Shown here: positions 24,588-33,569 of the stretch, one piece after another
Layout: each line of letters begins with the position of its first letter
Position numbering within the stretch: position 1 is the stretch's first letter
Assembly: GCF_000682735.1 (NCBI RefSeq)
Contig: NZ_AWFD01000001.1
Coordinates: forward strand, 1 to 64,000
Length of the DNA: 64,000 nucleotides
Reading direction: 5' to 3'
Origin: Hyphomonas sp. CY54-11-8
GTDB lineage: Bacteria > Pseudomonadota > Alphaproteobacteria > Caulobacterales > Hyphomonadaceae
Program-made: the position numbers and the translations under genes
Notes under the pieces: model-generated
Databases searched by the model: none
Seen by the model: the letters and a program-made list of their open reading frames with translations, nothing else
Told to the model about the DNA's origin: nothing

Positions 24588-25496
24588 ATGTCTTCAAGCC
24601 AGCGTTTCGGATTTTTTGTCGGCCTGACGGCCTATTTCATCTGGGGCAGCCTGCCGCTGTACATCCGGGCGATGCGTCATGTCCTGCCGCAGGAATTGCT
24701 GGCGCACCGGGTCATCTGGTCCGTGCCGACCGCCGTGGTGCTAATCGCGCTGGCCGGGAACTGGCGGGATATCCGCGTCGCTTTCCAGCGGCATACGGCC
24801 AAATGGCTGCTGCTTTCCGGCCTGATCATCGGGCTGAACTGGGGCGTGTATATCTGGGCGGTGAATGCCGACCGGACGATCGAGGCTTCGCTTGGCTATT
24901 TCATCAATCCACTGGTGAGCGTGCTGTTCGGCATGGTGTTCTTTGCCGAGAAGCTGCGCCCGGCCCAATGGGCATCGGTCGGAATCGCGGCGGTGGGGGT
25001 TGGCGTTGTGACGTTCGCTTACGGGCATGTGCCGTGGATTGCCCTGTTCCTCTGCATGAGTTTTGCGTCCTATGGCGTCATCCGGAAGAAGGTCGCGGTC
25101 GACAGCCGGGCAGGGTTCCTGATGGAAGTCGTCGTGCTTGTCCCTCTGGCGGTCGGCTGGCTTGTCTGGTTCGTGCAGCAGCCGGATGGCCGCCCGATGG
25201 GGCAGGGCGGATGGGATATTCCGCTGCTAATGGCGGCGGGTCCGATCACGGCCTTCCCGCTGATCCTGTTCGCGCTGGCGGCCAAGCGCCTCAAATTGTC
25301 GACCATCGGCATGATGCAATATATCGGGCCGAGCATTCAGTTCCTGATCGCGGTCTTCATTTTCCGGGAGCCATTTGGCATGACGCTGGCCATCGCGTTC
25401 GGCTTCATCTGGCTGGCGCTGGCCGTGTTCACCGTCGATTCCATGGTAGGCGAGGCAAAGGCCCGCCGGCTGGCCCGCGCGGCGCGGCCTGCCTGA
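24588..25496 (+). CDS. rarD: RarD-type EamA transporter
   Basis: A 302-residue ten-helix transporter of the drug/metabolite superfamily, RarD branch: FVGLTAYFIWGSLPLYI at the start, ELLAHRVIWSVP, GVYIWAVNADRTIEASLGYFINPL near residue 85 and TIGMMQYIGPSIQF near residue 242 are all typical. The E. coli RarD function is uncertain (chloramphenicol resistance in related proteins). It is followed by a hairpin that serves the opposite strand. Weak ribosome site. Confidence 0.93.
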   Translation: MSSSQRFGFFVGLTAYFIWGSLPLYIRAMRHVLPQELLAHRVIWSVPTAVVLIALAGNWRDIRVAFQRHTAKWLLLSGLIIGLNWGVYIWAVNADRTIEASLGYFINPLVSVLFGMVFFAEKLRPAQWASVGIAAVGVGVVTFAYGHVPWIALFLCMSFASYGVIRKKVAVDSRAGFLMEVVVLVPLAVGWLVWFVQQPDGRPMGQGGWDIPLLMAAGPITAFPLILFALAAKRLKLSTIGMMQYIGPSIQFLIAVFIFREPFGMTLAIAFGFIWLALAVFTVDSMVGEAKARRLARAARPA

Positions 25497-25505
25497 TAGC
25501 GGGAC

Positions 25506-25542
25506 AAAAAAGCCCCGGAGCCAGGGGAACAGGCACCGGGGC
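25506..25542 (-). terminator. Terminator for the minus-strand lysE-type cluster
   Basis: CCGGGGC (25536-25542) and GCCCCGG (25512-25518) pair, and on the minus strand the stem is followed by a U-run templated by AAAAAA at 25506-25511. It lies between the convergent rarD and LysE-family genes and ends transcription of the latter. Confidence 0.8.
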
Positions 25543-25629
25543 GTATCAGTTTCTGACAGATAGTGATGGGTTTCCTATCTGAGGCCGTATCCTGCAATAA
25601 ATGCGCCAGATCGCGAGACACAGGACAAA

Positions 25630-26247
25630 TCAGGCGCGTGAGGTGGACATCGCGATCCAGAGCGCCACGACAGCGAGCGCGAGGCCAAAACATATCCGCG
25701 CAGCAAATGAGGCACGCCACTTTTCCAGAACTCCGCCAAGTCCATCCGCCACCAGGACGATGGTTACATGGACAATCAGGGAGAGGAGGATGTGCAGGCC
25801 GCCGAGCGCCAGGATCTGCAGCCAGAGATGCCCGAGCCGTGGATCGGCGAACTGGCCGACGACCAGAAGGTAGAAGACCAGCGCCTTGGGGTTCAGCAAA
25901 TTGGCGATCAGGCCGCGCCGGAAGCCCGCCAGCTTGTTCGCCATGGCGGGCGGCGCCGAGCCGTCGTCGCTGAAGGCTTCCCAGGCGAGATAGAGCATGA
26001 AGGCCACGCCGCCCCAACGCAGTGCTTCGTAAAGCGTCACCGATCCGGCGAGGAGGGCAGAGAGGCCCGTCGCAGCCGCCAGCAGTTGGATGGCGAGCCC
26101 GAGCGTAATCCCCGCCACCGCCTTCATGCCATGTTGCCGGCCAGCGCGCGCCGACAGGGTGGCGAGCCAGCCCATGTTCGGGCCGGGCGTCAGTTCCACG
26201 GCCAGCATGGCAACGATGAAAGCAGGCCAGTCGAGCGAGGCAAACAT
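25630..26247 (-). CDS. LysE/RhtB family amino acid exporter
   Basis: A 205-residue six-helix exporter. The family fingerprint is clear: AVELTPGPNMGWL near residue 16, GITLGLAIQLLAAATGLSALL, a long hydrophobic LRWGGVAFMLYLAWEAF and GLIANLLNPKALVFYLLV near residue 110. It would export an amino acid such as threonine, homoserine or lysine; the substrate is not fixed by sequence. It begins 1 bp after the TGA of the serine hydrolase gene (TGACATG), so they form an operon. Confidence 0.92.
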   Translation of the reverse strand: MFASLDWPAFIVAMLAVELTPGPNMGWLATLSARAGRQHGMKAVAGITLGLAIQLLAAATGLSALLAGSVTLYEALRWGGVAFMLYLAWEAFSDDGSAPPAMANKLAGFRRGLIANLLNPKALVFYLLVVGQFADPRLGHLWLQILALGGLHILLSLIVHVTIVLVADGLGGVLEKWRASFAARICFGLALAVVALWIAMSTSRA

Positions 26248-26248
26248 G

Positions 26249-27352
26249 TCAGAGGGCTGCGTAGACGGCTTCGACGAGGCGAACGGCGCGCGGATCCCCG
26301 ACCAGCACGTTCGATTGCCGGTTCATGACATAGGCGCAGGTCAGTTCAGCATCCGGATCGGACACGGCCATCGACCCGCCCCAGCCGGAATGGCCGAGTG
26401 TGGCCGGGTTTGGTCCGAACAGGCCGTGCGTGTTCAGCATGATGCCGGCGCCGAAGCTGGTCTCCAGCGGCAGCACAAGATCGGGTCCGTGGGTGCGCGG
26501 GCGTATCAGGTCTTCGAAGATGCCGTCGCGCAGCTTGCCGCCGCCATTGCGGGCATAGTGATGGTAAATCGCGCCAACGCTTTCGGCGGTGCCATGACCG
26601 TTGGCGGACGGAATTTCGATCTCGCGCCAGATGGCGCCGCCCCGGTTTGGTGCGGACCATTTGTAGACGAAGGCCGCCTTCCGGTAGTCGTTCAGCTCAC
26701 CAAGGTCTGCGAGGGCGCTCGGGCGTTTGATGTCGGCGCAGCGGCCATGTTCGCTGGCGGGCAGGCCGATATGGAAATCCACATCCCCGAACATCGACTT
26801 CAGTGTCGTGCCGAGCGTTTCTCCGCTGATACGGCGGGCGATCTCCCCGGCGATGTAGCCCCAGGTCAGCGGGTGGTAGCCGTGCGCCGTGCCCGGCGGC
26901 CACATCGGGGCAAGCGCTGCGATGGCAGCCGCGCAGGCGGGCGGGTCCAGCCAGAGTCCGGGGTCGATCTCTTCCGGGAAACCGGGCAGGCCGGCCTGAT
27001 GGCTGAGGGCCTGTCCGATCGTGACAGCCTCTTTTCCGTTCGCGGCAAATTCCGGCCAGATGGACGCGACCGGGGTTTCATAGCCATCCGGCAGCGTGTC
27101 GACGAGGGAGGCGAGGACGAAGGCGGCGATGCCCTTGGTGGTCGAATAGACCGGCACCAGCGTCTCGGCGCCCCACGGCACAGATTTCTGCCGGTCGGCC
27201 CAGCCACCCAGCAGCGAGGCGACCAGCTCGCCCCGGTGATAGACGGCGAAGCCGGCGCCCAGTTCGTCCATATCTCTGAAGTTCGCTTCGAACACGTCAC
27301 GGACGTTTTCGAGGCCAGCGGCCGTGAAGCCGGAAATCGGGAAGTCAGTCAT
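26249..27352 (-). CDS. Class C beta-lactamase-like serine hydrolase
   Basis: A 367-residue serine hydrolase of the beta-lactamase/EstB esterase group. The catalytic SxxK is in YSTTKG near residue 70, the YHP-type second motif in HGYHPLTWGYIAGE near residue 160, and a HSGWGGSM (KTG-equivalent) near residue 322. No signal peptide is visible, so it is probably a cytoplasmic esterase or amidase rather than a resistance enzyme. It is transcribed with the LysE exporter, which may remove its product; that link is inference. Confidence 0.9.
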   Translation of the reverse strand: MTDFPISGFTAAGLENVRDVFEANFRDMDELGAGFAVYHRGELVASLLGGWADRQKSVPWGAETLVPVYSTTKGIAAFVLASLVDTLPDGYETPVASIWPEFAANGKEAVTIGQALSHQAGLPGFPEEIDPGLWLDPPACAAAIAALAPMWPPGTAHGYHPLTWGYIAGEIARRISGETLGTTLKSMFGDVDFHIGLPASEHGRCADIKRPSALADLGELNDYRKAAFVYKWSAPNRGGAIWREIEIPSANGHGTAESVGAIYHHYARNGGGKLRDGIFEDLIRPRTHGPDLVLPLETSFGAGIMLNTHGLFGPNPATLGHSGWGGSMAVSDPDAELTCAYVMNRQSNVLVGDPRAVRLVEAVYAAL

Positions 27353-27368
27353 GCCCCGGCCATACGGC

Positions 27369-27890
27369 CTAATCCGCGCTGTTGTCGAGGCTGTTTGCTG
27401 CCTGTTTCACCGCCCGCGCATCATCCATTTCCTGCAGGAAGTCTTCCAGCTCGATCTGCCATTCGAACACTTGCCGCAGGCCGAATTCCGTCTCGCCCCG
27501 GAACTCCTGCTGCAGGCGGAGGCACACGACCTGTCCGAACCATTTCTCTTCGGCAAAGGCTGTGGTGTCCCGGTAACCGGCATTGTGTGTGTTGGCGATT
27601 TCCAGCGCTTCGATGCGCGAAAAGTCCGCCATCTCATGGCAGGACACATAGCGAAGCGCGCGGCATGCATTCTGCGGTCCTTCGCAATCGCTGAGCGTTA
27701 CATCGAAAGCCTGGCCAAGCATCTCCCCGGTCAGCACCGGGTGGCCGTCCTCGTAAGAAATTTCCATGGCTTCGGCGCCATACTTCGCGAGTTCGTCGCG
27801 CAGCTGGTTGGCCGTCACCAATTCGGCAAACGCTGGCGGGGCGAGGGTTGCAGCCATCAGGAGGAGAGAGAGCGTGAAGCGCCGGGCCAT
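27369..27890 (-). CDS. Periplasmic YbjN-domain protein
   Basis: A 173-residue exported protein with a clear type I signal (MARRFTLSLLLMAATLAPPAFA, cut after AFA, given here by its first and last parts: MARRFTL and APPAFA). The mature part resembles the YbjN domain (about residues 25-150), an alpha/beta fold of unknown role. Cysteines near residues 68, 75 and 84 could make a disulfide. It lies 16 bp upstream of the serine hydrolase on the same strand and may head that operon. Confidence 0.75.
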   Translation of the reverse strand: MARRFTLSLLLMAATLAPPAFAELVTANQLRDELAKYGAEAMEISYEDGHPVLTGEMLGQAFDVTLSDCEGPQNACRALRYVSCHEMADFSRIEALEIANTHNAGYRDTTAFAEEKWFGQVVCLRLQQEFRGETEFGLRQVFEWQIELEDFLQEMDDARAVKQAANSLDNSAD

Positions 27891-28020
27891 GGAAGCCTGC
27901 CGATGTGTCTGGACTGAAGGCCCGAGCTAAACGGTTTTCCATGTCTGAAGCAATTGCCGCAGTTGCACCCGCAGCAGTGCGAGGCGATAGTCCGCGCGCT
28001 TGAAAAGGGATTGAACGACC

Positions 28021-28908
28021 ATGGCTTCACAGACGCACCGCCCGCGCCGCTCCTGTCTCTACATGCCCGGCGCCAATGAACGGGCCCTGGAAAAGGCCCG
28101 CGGCCTGCCGGCTGACACGCTGTTGCTGGATCTGGAAGACGCTGTTGCACCGGACGCGAAGCTTACCGCGCGCGAAGCTATCCTCAGCGCCGTGAAACAG
28201 GGCGGATATGGCTACCGCGAGATTGTCATCCGCATGAACGGGCTCGCCACCGAATGGGGCGCCGATGACTTGAAAATGGCGGTTTCCAGCGGCGCAAAGG
28301 CCGTTTTGGCGCCGAAGGTCGAATCTGCTGCCGATATTCACGCGCTCGACAAAGCGCTGACCGAGGCGGGCGCACCTGCCGATTTCGGCCTCTGGGTGAT
28401 GATCGAAATGCCGAAAGCGATCCTGCATATCGAGGAAATCGCCGCCACCGCCGCCGAGACACGCCTCACCACTTTCGTGATGGGCACCAATGACCTGGCC
28501 AAGGAATACCGGGCCCGGATGACGCGCGATCGGATCGCCTTCCAGACAGCGCTGCAGCTGACCATCGCGGCGGCCCGCGCCTATGGCGTCACCGCCATCG
28601 ATGGCGTCTTCAACGACATCAAGGACGAGGACGGCCTGATCTTCGAATGCGAACAGGGCCGCGACCTCGGCTTTGACGGCAAGACGCTGATCCACCCGTC
28701 GCAGCTGGACACCGCCAACCGTGTCTTCGCGCCGAGCCATAATGACGTCGAACAGGCGAAAGCCGTGATCGAGGCCTTCGCCGACCCGGCCAATGCCGGC
28801 AAGGGCGTGCTGAAAGTGAACGGCAAGATGACCGAGCTGCTCCACTTGGAAGAAGCCCGCCGTACCGTCGCCATGGACGAGGCCATCCGCGCCTTCGAAA
28901 CGGCCTGA
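28021..28908 (+). CDS. CitE-family CoA ester lyase, (3S)-malyl-CoA thioesterase-like
   Basis: A 295-residue HpcH/HpaI aldolase-citrate lyase beta family protein: RSCLYMPGANERALEKARGLPAD at the start, LLLDLEDAVAPD with the Mg2+-binding acidic residues, FVMGTNDLAKE near residue 157 and FDGKTLIHPSQL near 219. Within the family it is closer, by these motifs, to the malyl-CoA thioesterase (Mcl2) of Rhodobacter than to malyl-CoA lyase (Mcl1). Two genes on, a mesaconyl-CoA hydratase supports a role in the ethylmalonyl-CoA pathway. AAGGGATTG precedes ATG 28021. Confidence 0.9.
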   Translation: MASQTHRPRRSCLYMPGANERALEKARGLPADTLLLDLEDAVAPDAKLTAREAILSAVKQGGYGYREIVIRMNGLATEWGADDLKMAVSSGAKAVLAPKVESAADIHALDKALTEAGAPADFGLWVMIEMPKAILHIEEIAATAAETRLTTFVMGTNDLAKEYRARMTRDRIAFQTALQLTIAAARAYGVTAIDGVFNDIKDEDGLIFECEQGRDLGFDGKTLIHPSQLDTANRVFAPSHNDVEQAKAVIEAFADPANAGKGVLKVNGKMTELLHLEEARRTVAMDEAIRAFETA

Positions 28909-28928
28909 GCGGGGAAGGGTAGAATCTG

Positions 28929-29276
28929 ATGAGCTACACCATTCTGCACAATCCGAACTGCTCGACCTCCCGCAAGGGGCTGGACCTGCTGAAGGAAGCA
29001 GGTGTCGAGCCTGAGGTGCGCAAATACATGAACGCCACCGAGCGGCTTTCGGTCGAGGAACTGAAAGACATCGCGAAAATGATGGGCGGCGTCTCCCCGC
29101 GAGCGTTCATGCGCGCCAAGGATGCGCCCGCCGCCGGGATCGATGCGGATTCCAGCGATGAGGCGATTTTCGAGGCCATGGCGGAGAACCCGAAGCTGAT
29201 CCAGCGCCCGATCGGCATCAAGGGCAAGAAGGCCGTCCTCGGCCGTCCGCCGGAAGACCTGCTTAAACTCGTCTGA
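28929..29276 (+). CDS. ArsC/Spx-family reductase
   Basis: A 115-residue thioredoxin-fold protein of the glutaredoxin-type arsenate reductase family. Cys11 in HNPNCSTSRKG is the catalytic cysteine, and QRPIGIKGKKAVLGRPPEDL near residue 97 is the usual C-terminal signature. Many chromosomal copies without an ars operon are of unclear substrate (the YffB group is related). It lies between the two CoA-pathway genes and is probably co-transcribed with the first, 20 bp away. No arsR or arsB is near, so arsenate resistance is not assured. Confidence 0.87.
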   Translation: MSYTILHNPNCSTSRKGLDLLKEAGVEPEVRKYMNATERLSVEELKDIAKMMGGVSPRAFMRAKDAPAAGIDADSSDEAIFEAMAENPKLIQRPIGIKGKKAVLGRPPEDLLKLV

Positions 29277-29368
29277 GACCTGCGAAATCGGACCAAATCG
29301 GCCTGATTCGATCAAATTTCATCGATTTCTGTCGCCACATATAAGCCATTCGGCGCGAGACTGGCGTC

Positions 29369-29635
29369 ATGATGACGATGACCCTTCTCGCCGTGGCGGC
29401 CATGTGCCTTGCCTTTGCCGGTTTCTGCTTGTTCGGCCTGCCTTACATGATTGCGGGGCCGCGCGTGCTGGACCAGCTGCGCGGGCGCCTGACGGACAAG
29501 GCGCTGCTGGCCGGCCTGGTAACTGCGGCGATTTCGCTGGTTTGGGTGCTTCAGGCGTCTCCGGCCTTGATTTCACATGGGCCGAGCGTGCAGGTAGTCG
29601 CCGATCAGATGACGGGCGGCAGCTGGCAGGTCTAA
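29369..29635 (+). CDS. Small two-helix membrane protein
   Basis: An 88-residue protein with two hydrophobic helices (LLAVAAMCLAFAGFCLFGLP and a second near residue 45, ALLAGLVTAAISLVWVL). No family is recognised. Several ATG codons cluster at the start, and the first at 29369 is used. It ends 30 bp before mch and may be in the same transcript. Confidence 0.6.
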   Translation: MMTMTLLAVAAMCLAFAGFCLFGLPYMIAGPRVLDQLRGRLTDKALLAGLVTAAISLVWVLQASPALISHGPSVQVVADQMTGGSWQV

Positions 29636-29665
29636 GCCGGACGCAGCCCCGCAAGCGAGGCTGCC

Positions 29666-30724
29666 ATGACCGCACAGACCAAATCCAATCCCGGCAATTA
29701 TTTCGAAGATTTCTCGATCGGCATGGAGCTTGTCCATGCGACGCCCCAGACGGTGACGGAAGGCGACATCGCGCTCTACCGGGCGCTGACCGGGAACCGC
29801 TACGCCCAGTATTCCTCGGCAGAGTTCGCAAAGGCTGCCGGCCTGCCGGGCCTCGCCATCGACCCGATCCATGCATTCCACGTCGTGTTCGGCAAATCCG
29901 TGCCGGACATCTCGCTCAACGCCGTGGCGAACCTTGGCTATGCCGACGGCCGCATCCGCCGTCCGATCATGCCGGGCGACACGCTGAATACCGTGTCCGA
30001 AGTCATCGGCATGAAGGAAAACTCCAACAAGCGCACCGGTGTCGTCTGGGTCCGCACGCGCGGCTTCAACCAGAATGGCATCGAAGTGATGTCCTTCGTG
30101 CGCTGGGTGATGGTGAACAAGTGGGAAGAGGACGCCGCTGTGCCGCCCGCCCATATTCCGGACCTGCCGGACGCCGTGCCGGGCAGCGAGCTCGAAGGCT
30201 TCGCCCCGATGGAGGACTGGGACTTCTCGCTCGCGGGCTCGCCCTACGGCTATGAAGACTATGAGATTGGCGAGAAGATCAATCACGTCGACGGCATGAC
30301 GGTGGAAGAGGCCGAGCACCAGATTGCGACGCGCCTTTATCAGAACACCGCGAAAGTCCATTTCGACGCCCACGGCCAGAAATCTAGCCGCTTCGGCAAG
30401 CGCCTCATCTATGGCGGCGTGGTGATCTCGATTGCCCGGTCGCTCGCCTTCAACGGCCTTGCCAATGCGGGCCAGGTGCTGGCCATCAATGCCGGCACGC
30501 ATGCCAGCCCGCTTTTCGCCGGTGACACGATCTATGCGTGGAGCGAAGTGCTGGACAAGACAGAGCTGTCTGACAAGGCAGGGGCCCTGCGCCTTCGCCT
30601 CGTGGCTGTGAAGGACCAGGACCCCGGCGCCTTCGCCTACAAGACCGGCGACGGCAAATACGCCGACGGCGTGCTGCTCGACTTCGACTATTGGGCGGCC
30701 ATTCCCAAGCGCAGCGGCCGTTGA
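29666..30724 (+). CDS. mch: Mesaconyl-CoA hydratase
   Basis: A 352-residue protein made of two MaoC hot-dog domains: FEDFSIGMELVHATPQTVTEGD at the start of the first and YEDYEIGEKINHVDGMTVEEAE at the start of the second (about residue 195). The pattern ATRLYQNTAKVHFDA followed by RLIYGGVVISIARSLAFNGLANA strongly resembles Rhodobacter Mch, which adds water to mesaconyl-CoA or removes it from beta-methylmalyl-CoA. With the malyl-CoA gene upstream this points to the ethylmalonyl-CoA pathway of acetate assimilation. No ccr or ecm gene is in the window. Confidence 0.9.
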   Translation: MTAQTKSNPGNYFEDFSIGMELVHATPQTVTEGDIALYRALTGNRYAQYSSAEFAKAAGLPGLAIDPIHAFHVVFGKSVPDISLNAVANLGYADGRIRRPIMPGDTLNTVSEVIGMKENSNKRTGVVWVRTRGFNQNGIEVMSFVRWVMVNKWEEDAAVPPAHIPDLPDAVPGSELEGFAPMEDWDFSLAGSPYGYEDYEIGEKINHVDGMTVEEAEHQIATRLYQNTAKVHFDAHGQKSSRFGKRLIYGGVVISIARSLAFNGLANAGQVLAINAGTHASPLFAGDTIYAWSEVLDKTELSDKAGALRLRLVAVKDQDPGAFAYKTGDGKYADGVLLDFDYWAAIPKRSGR

Positions 30725-30752
30725 TCTTCCGGAAGGGCGGCCCCGCGCCTAT

Positions 30753-31178
30753 ATGCACGCCATGAGCGGGTATGGCCCTTTTGACGGATTTACACTGGTG
30801 GCCATCGCGCTTGCGGTGATCCTGTCGGCCCTGGTGAGCCTGATCGGCACATCGGGCCGCAAACGGAACATTGCGCTCGGCGAGGCACAGGTCGGTGATC
30901 TCGCCGAGATGACCGGTATCCGGGATCCCAAACGCCTGCAGGAAGTCTTCGGTCCGCCGGATATGGGCCGCGTCTGGCGCAGCGTAACCTTGCTGGACGT
31001 TCGCCGCGCCCGCACGCCGGAAGGCTGGCTGATGTCGTCAGACCTGGTCGACTATGCCTGTATCGCCGCGGCAGTGACGGCGCTGATGGTGCCTTTCCGG
31101 CTGATGCCAGCAATTCTTTTGCTGGCGCTTGCCATTCAGGTTGCGGGCTGGATCGTCTCGACGCGGCTGCCGCGATAG
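30753..31178 (+). CDS. Membrane protein, hypothetical
   Basis: A 141-residue protein with one N-terminal helix (TLVAIALAVILSALVSLI), a soluble middle section, and two C-terminal helices (LMPAILLLALAIQVAGWIV at the end). No known motif. Two ATGs (30753, 30762) are possible starts and the first is used. It lies 28 bp after mch on the same strand and 51 bp before dapF. The function is unknown. Confidence 0.6.
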   Translation: MHAMSGYGPFDGFTLVAIALAVILSALVSLIGTSGRKRNIALGEAQVGDLAEMTGIRDPKRLQEVFGPPDMGRVWRSVTLLDVRRARTPEGWLMSSDLVDYACIAAAVTALMVPFRLMPAILLLALAIQVAGWIVSTRLPR

Positions 31179-31229
31179 GGCAATAGAGCCCGCTACGCAG
31201 AATCCTGAAAACCGGAGCCGGATGCGCAC

Positions 31230-32039
31230 ATGAAGATCTGGAAGATGAACGGGGCGGGCAATGCATTTGCCATTTTTGACGCCCGGTCTGTGCCGTTCTC
31301 CCCGACGGAGGACCAGGTGCGCCAGCTGGCAGAGGAAATGAAAGCCGACCAGGTGATCGCGCTGGAGCGTGACGCTGCCCGCGACGTGTTCATGCGTATC
31401 TGGAACCGGGATGGCAGCGAAGTCTCGGCCTGCGGCAATGCCAGCCGCTGTGTCGGCCGTCTCCTTCTGGACGAGACCGGCAAGGACAAGATCACCATCC
31501 AGACCGAGGCCGACATGCTGCGCGCCTTCCGCGCCGAAGATGGCCTGATCACGGTGGACATGGGCTCGCCCCTGATGGGCTGGGAAGACATTCCGCTGGC
31601 GGAAAAGATGGATGTGCGGGGCGTCGACGTTAAAATCGGACCGATGGATAACCCTATCCTGTCGCGTCCGGCAGTTGTTTCCATGGGCAATCCGCACGCG
31701 GTGTTCTTCGTGTCCGATGTGGACGCCTATGACATCCCGGCGCTGGGGCCATTGGTGGAATGGCACCCGTTGTTTCCGGAAGGCACCAATGTCGGCTTTG
31801 CGCAGGTGATTGACCGGAACACGATCCGCCTGCGCGTCTGGGAGCGCGGGGCAGGGCTGACCAAGGCCTGCGGTACCGGCGCCTGCGCGGCGCTTGTCTG
31901 CGCGGCGCGTGCAAAGCTCACCGAACGCAAGGCGAAGCTGATCCTCGATGGCGGGGAATTGCTGATCGAATGGCGCGAAAGCGACGACCGGGTCTACATG
32001 ACCGGCCCGGTCGAACTGGAATTCGAAACCGAAATCTGA
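31230..32039 (+). CDS. dapF: Diaminopimelate epimerase
   Basis: DapF converts LL- to meso-diaminopimelate, the precursor of lysine and peptidoglycan cross-links. The 269-residue protein has both catalytic cysteines, Cys68 in SACGNASRC and Cys214 in KACGTGACA, in the two pseudo-symmetric halves. The start MKIWKMNGAGNAF is standard. Its last 94 coding bases occur again, about 91 percent identical, at 33570-33663 beyond an acyltransferase gene. In most Alphaproteobacteria dapF is followed by mtaB and ftsY; here two extra genes sit in between. Confidence 0.97.
   Translation: MKIWKMNGAGNAFAIFDARSVPFSPTEDQVRQLAEEMKADQVIALERDAARDVFMRIWNRDGSEVSACGNASRCVGRLLLDETGKDKITIQTEADMLRAFRAEDGLITVDMGSPLMGWEDIPLAEKMDVRGVDVKIGPMDNPILSRPAVVSMGNPHAVFFVSDVDAYDIPALGPLVEWHPLFPEGTNVGFAQVIDRNTIRLRVWERGAGLTKACGTGACAALVCAARAKLTERKAKLILDGGELLIEWRESDDRVYMTGPVELEFETEI
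31943..32036 (+). repeat. Direct repeat, copy inside the dapF 3' end
   Basis: These 94 bases at the end of dapF match 33570-33663 without gaps, with eight differences that I counted. The repeats are in the same orientation and enclose the intergenic region and acyltransferase gene. Confidence 0.92.
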
Positions 32040-32315
32040 GCTTGGTGGAACGGAACCCGGGTGGGGCGGTGCCAATGGCATGGCATCGCCGTGCATCCGT
32101 GTTTCAAATTTGACCATTGGTTGCAGTAATCGGCCAATCGTTTCGATATCGAGTCGATTCCATCTTGAGGGGGCAATCATTAGTTGCTTTAACGTCTGTT
32201 CGGACGGCAAGTATTGCGGTCTGGGGTGGGAACTTCGACAAACTGCTTCGCGCGATATCGCGCTTTTCAGGCATCGTTGCGTTCCGAGTGTAGAATACAC
32301 CTCCGGGGGGAAGAG

Positions 32316-33536
32316 ATGCGTTTACAAGCGCTCGATGGATGGCGTGGCCTCGTAGCGGTCCTGGTCATCCTGTTTCATGTTTATGTGTTGCACACATTCT
32401 TTCTGGCGGAGTGGCTGCGATATCTCGCGCCTGTCCTTGAATTCTTCTTCATCGTCAGCGGTTTTGTCATGGCGCTCGGCTTTGGCGACAAAGTCACCGA
32501 CACGAAGAGCTTTGTTGGCTACATTATCAGGCGGGGTGGGCGCGTCTGGCCGATACACCTCGCAATGATTGGCTTGCTGCTGCTTATCCCACTGCTACGC
32601 TTCATCATGCAAACGCCGGGCGACCTTTTCTCCGGTCAGCTTACGCTTGAGTCCCTGCCGGCTCAGTTGCTGATCCTGCAAACCTGGACTCCTGAATATG
32701 CCATGACCTGGAACTATCCGTCATGGACTCTGTCCGGCGAAGTGTTCGCTTATTTCCTGATGGGTATCCTTGTGTGGGTCGCGCGAAAGGAGCCTCTGCG
32801 CTGGGTGCTTGGTCTGATGATTATCGCGGTTGCCGGCACGTTTTTCTACAATGCGATGATGAGCTCGCCCAACTACAATACCGTCACGGTATCGCGTGCG
32901 GTGACAGGGTTTTTCTTCGGCTTCCTGCTTTACCATGCCTGGCGCCGCTACCCGCTGACGAATGTGCGGGTTGCGGCTGTGTTGGAAGTGGTGGTCGTGA
33001 TCGCGTGCTGCCTGCTCTTCCAATGGCACCCGGACGGGCTAGCCTATTTCCTTTTCTATCCGCTGTTTGCGGCATTGATCTACGCCTATGCTGGCGACAA
33101 CGGATTGGTGTCGCGTTTTATGTGCTCGTCCCCCCTGCAGTGGTTGGGGAAGTACTCCTTTTCCATCTACATGTTCCACGGCGTGGTTTCTAAATGGATC
33201 ATGATCGCTGGCCGTTTCATTGACGCGCGCACGGAACTGCCGCTGATACGCGCTGTGGAAGCGCCGTCCGTGGTGCATACCGTTAATGTGATCGACCTGC
33301 CTCAGCAGTGGATGAACGATCTGCTTGTGCTTGCCTATGTGATTGTCGTTTTGGTCGGTGGCCGGATCATTTACTCGCTCGTTGAGGCGCCTTCCCGGGA
33401 TTACTTCAAGGATCTGTCGATCCGCATGATGAAGCGAATGGCGGCAAAGGAAGCGGCAAAACAATCGGAAATCTCCGGCGGTGTCGCGCCGGTTGCGGCT
33501 GCGGCGGCGCCGGAAGCCCCGACCCAGCGCCCCTGA
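32316..33536 (+). CDS. Acyltransferase family 3 membrane protein (OafA-like)
   Basis: A 406-residue ten-helix acyltransferase of the Acyl_transf_3 family, which moves acetyl or other acyl groups to sugars of polysaccharides or lipids. RLQALDGWRGLVAVLVILFH (Arg-x10-His pattern, catalytic His in FHVYVLH) opens it, EFFFIVSGFVMA follows, and a Ser/Ala-rich tail (EAAKQSEISGG... PEAPTQRP) ends it. GGGGGAAGAG before ATG 32316 is a strong ribosome site. The gene and the AT-richer 276-bp region before it lie between two copies of the dapF 3' end, pointing to acquisition by insertion. Confidence 0.92.
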   Translation: MRLQALDGWRGLVAVLVILFHVYVLHTFFLAEWLRYLAPVLEFFFIVSGFVMALGFGDKVTDTKSFVGYIIRRGGRVWPIHLAMIGLLLLIPLLRFIMQTPGDLFSGQLTLESLPAQLLILQTWTPEYAMTWNYPSWTLSGEVFAYFLMGILVWVARKEPLRWVLGLMIIAVAGTFFYNAMMSSPNYNTVTVSRAVTGFFFGFLLYHAWRRYPLTNVRVAAVLEVVVVIACCLLFQWHPDGLAYFLFYPLFAALIYAYAGDNGLVSRFMCSSPLQWLGKYSFSIYMFHGVVSKWIMIAGRFIDARTELPLIRAVEAPSVVHTVNVIDLPQQWMNDLLVLAYVIVVLVGGRIIYSLVEAPSRDYFKDLSIRMMKRMAAKEAAKQSEISGGVAPVAAAAAPEAPTQRP

Positions 33537-33569
33537 TTCTGCGCGATCGCCGCTCTGAAATCGCATGAC

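Noticed and set aside
28929..29276. An arsenic resistance locus.
   Set aside because: Only an ArsC-like reductase is present; no arsR, arsB or acr3 is nearby, so an ars operon is not claimed.
32250..32263. A perfect 14-bp palindrome, GCGCGATATCGCGC, before the acyltransferase gene.
   Set aside because: It could be an operator, but a single short GC palindrome in such DNA can occur by chance and no regulator is next to it.
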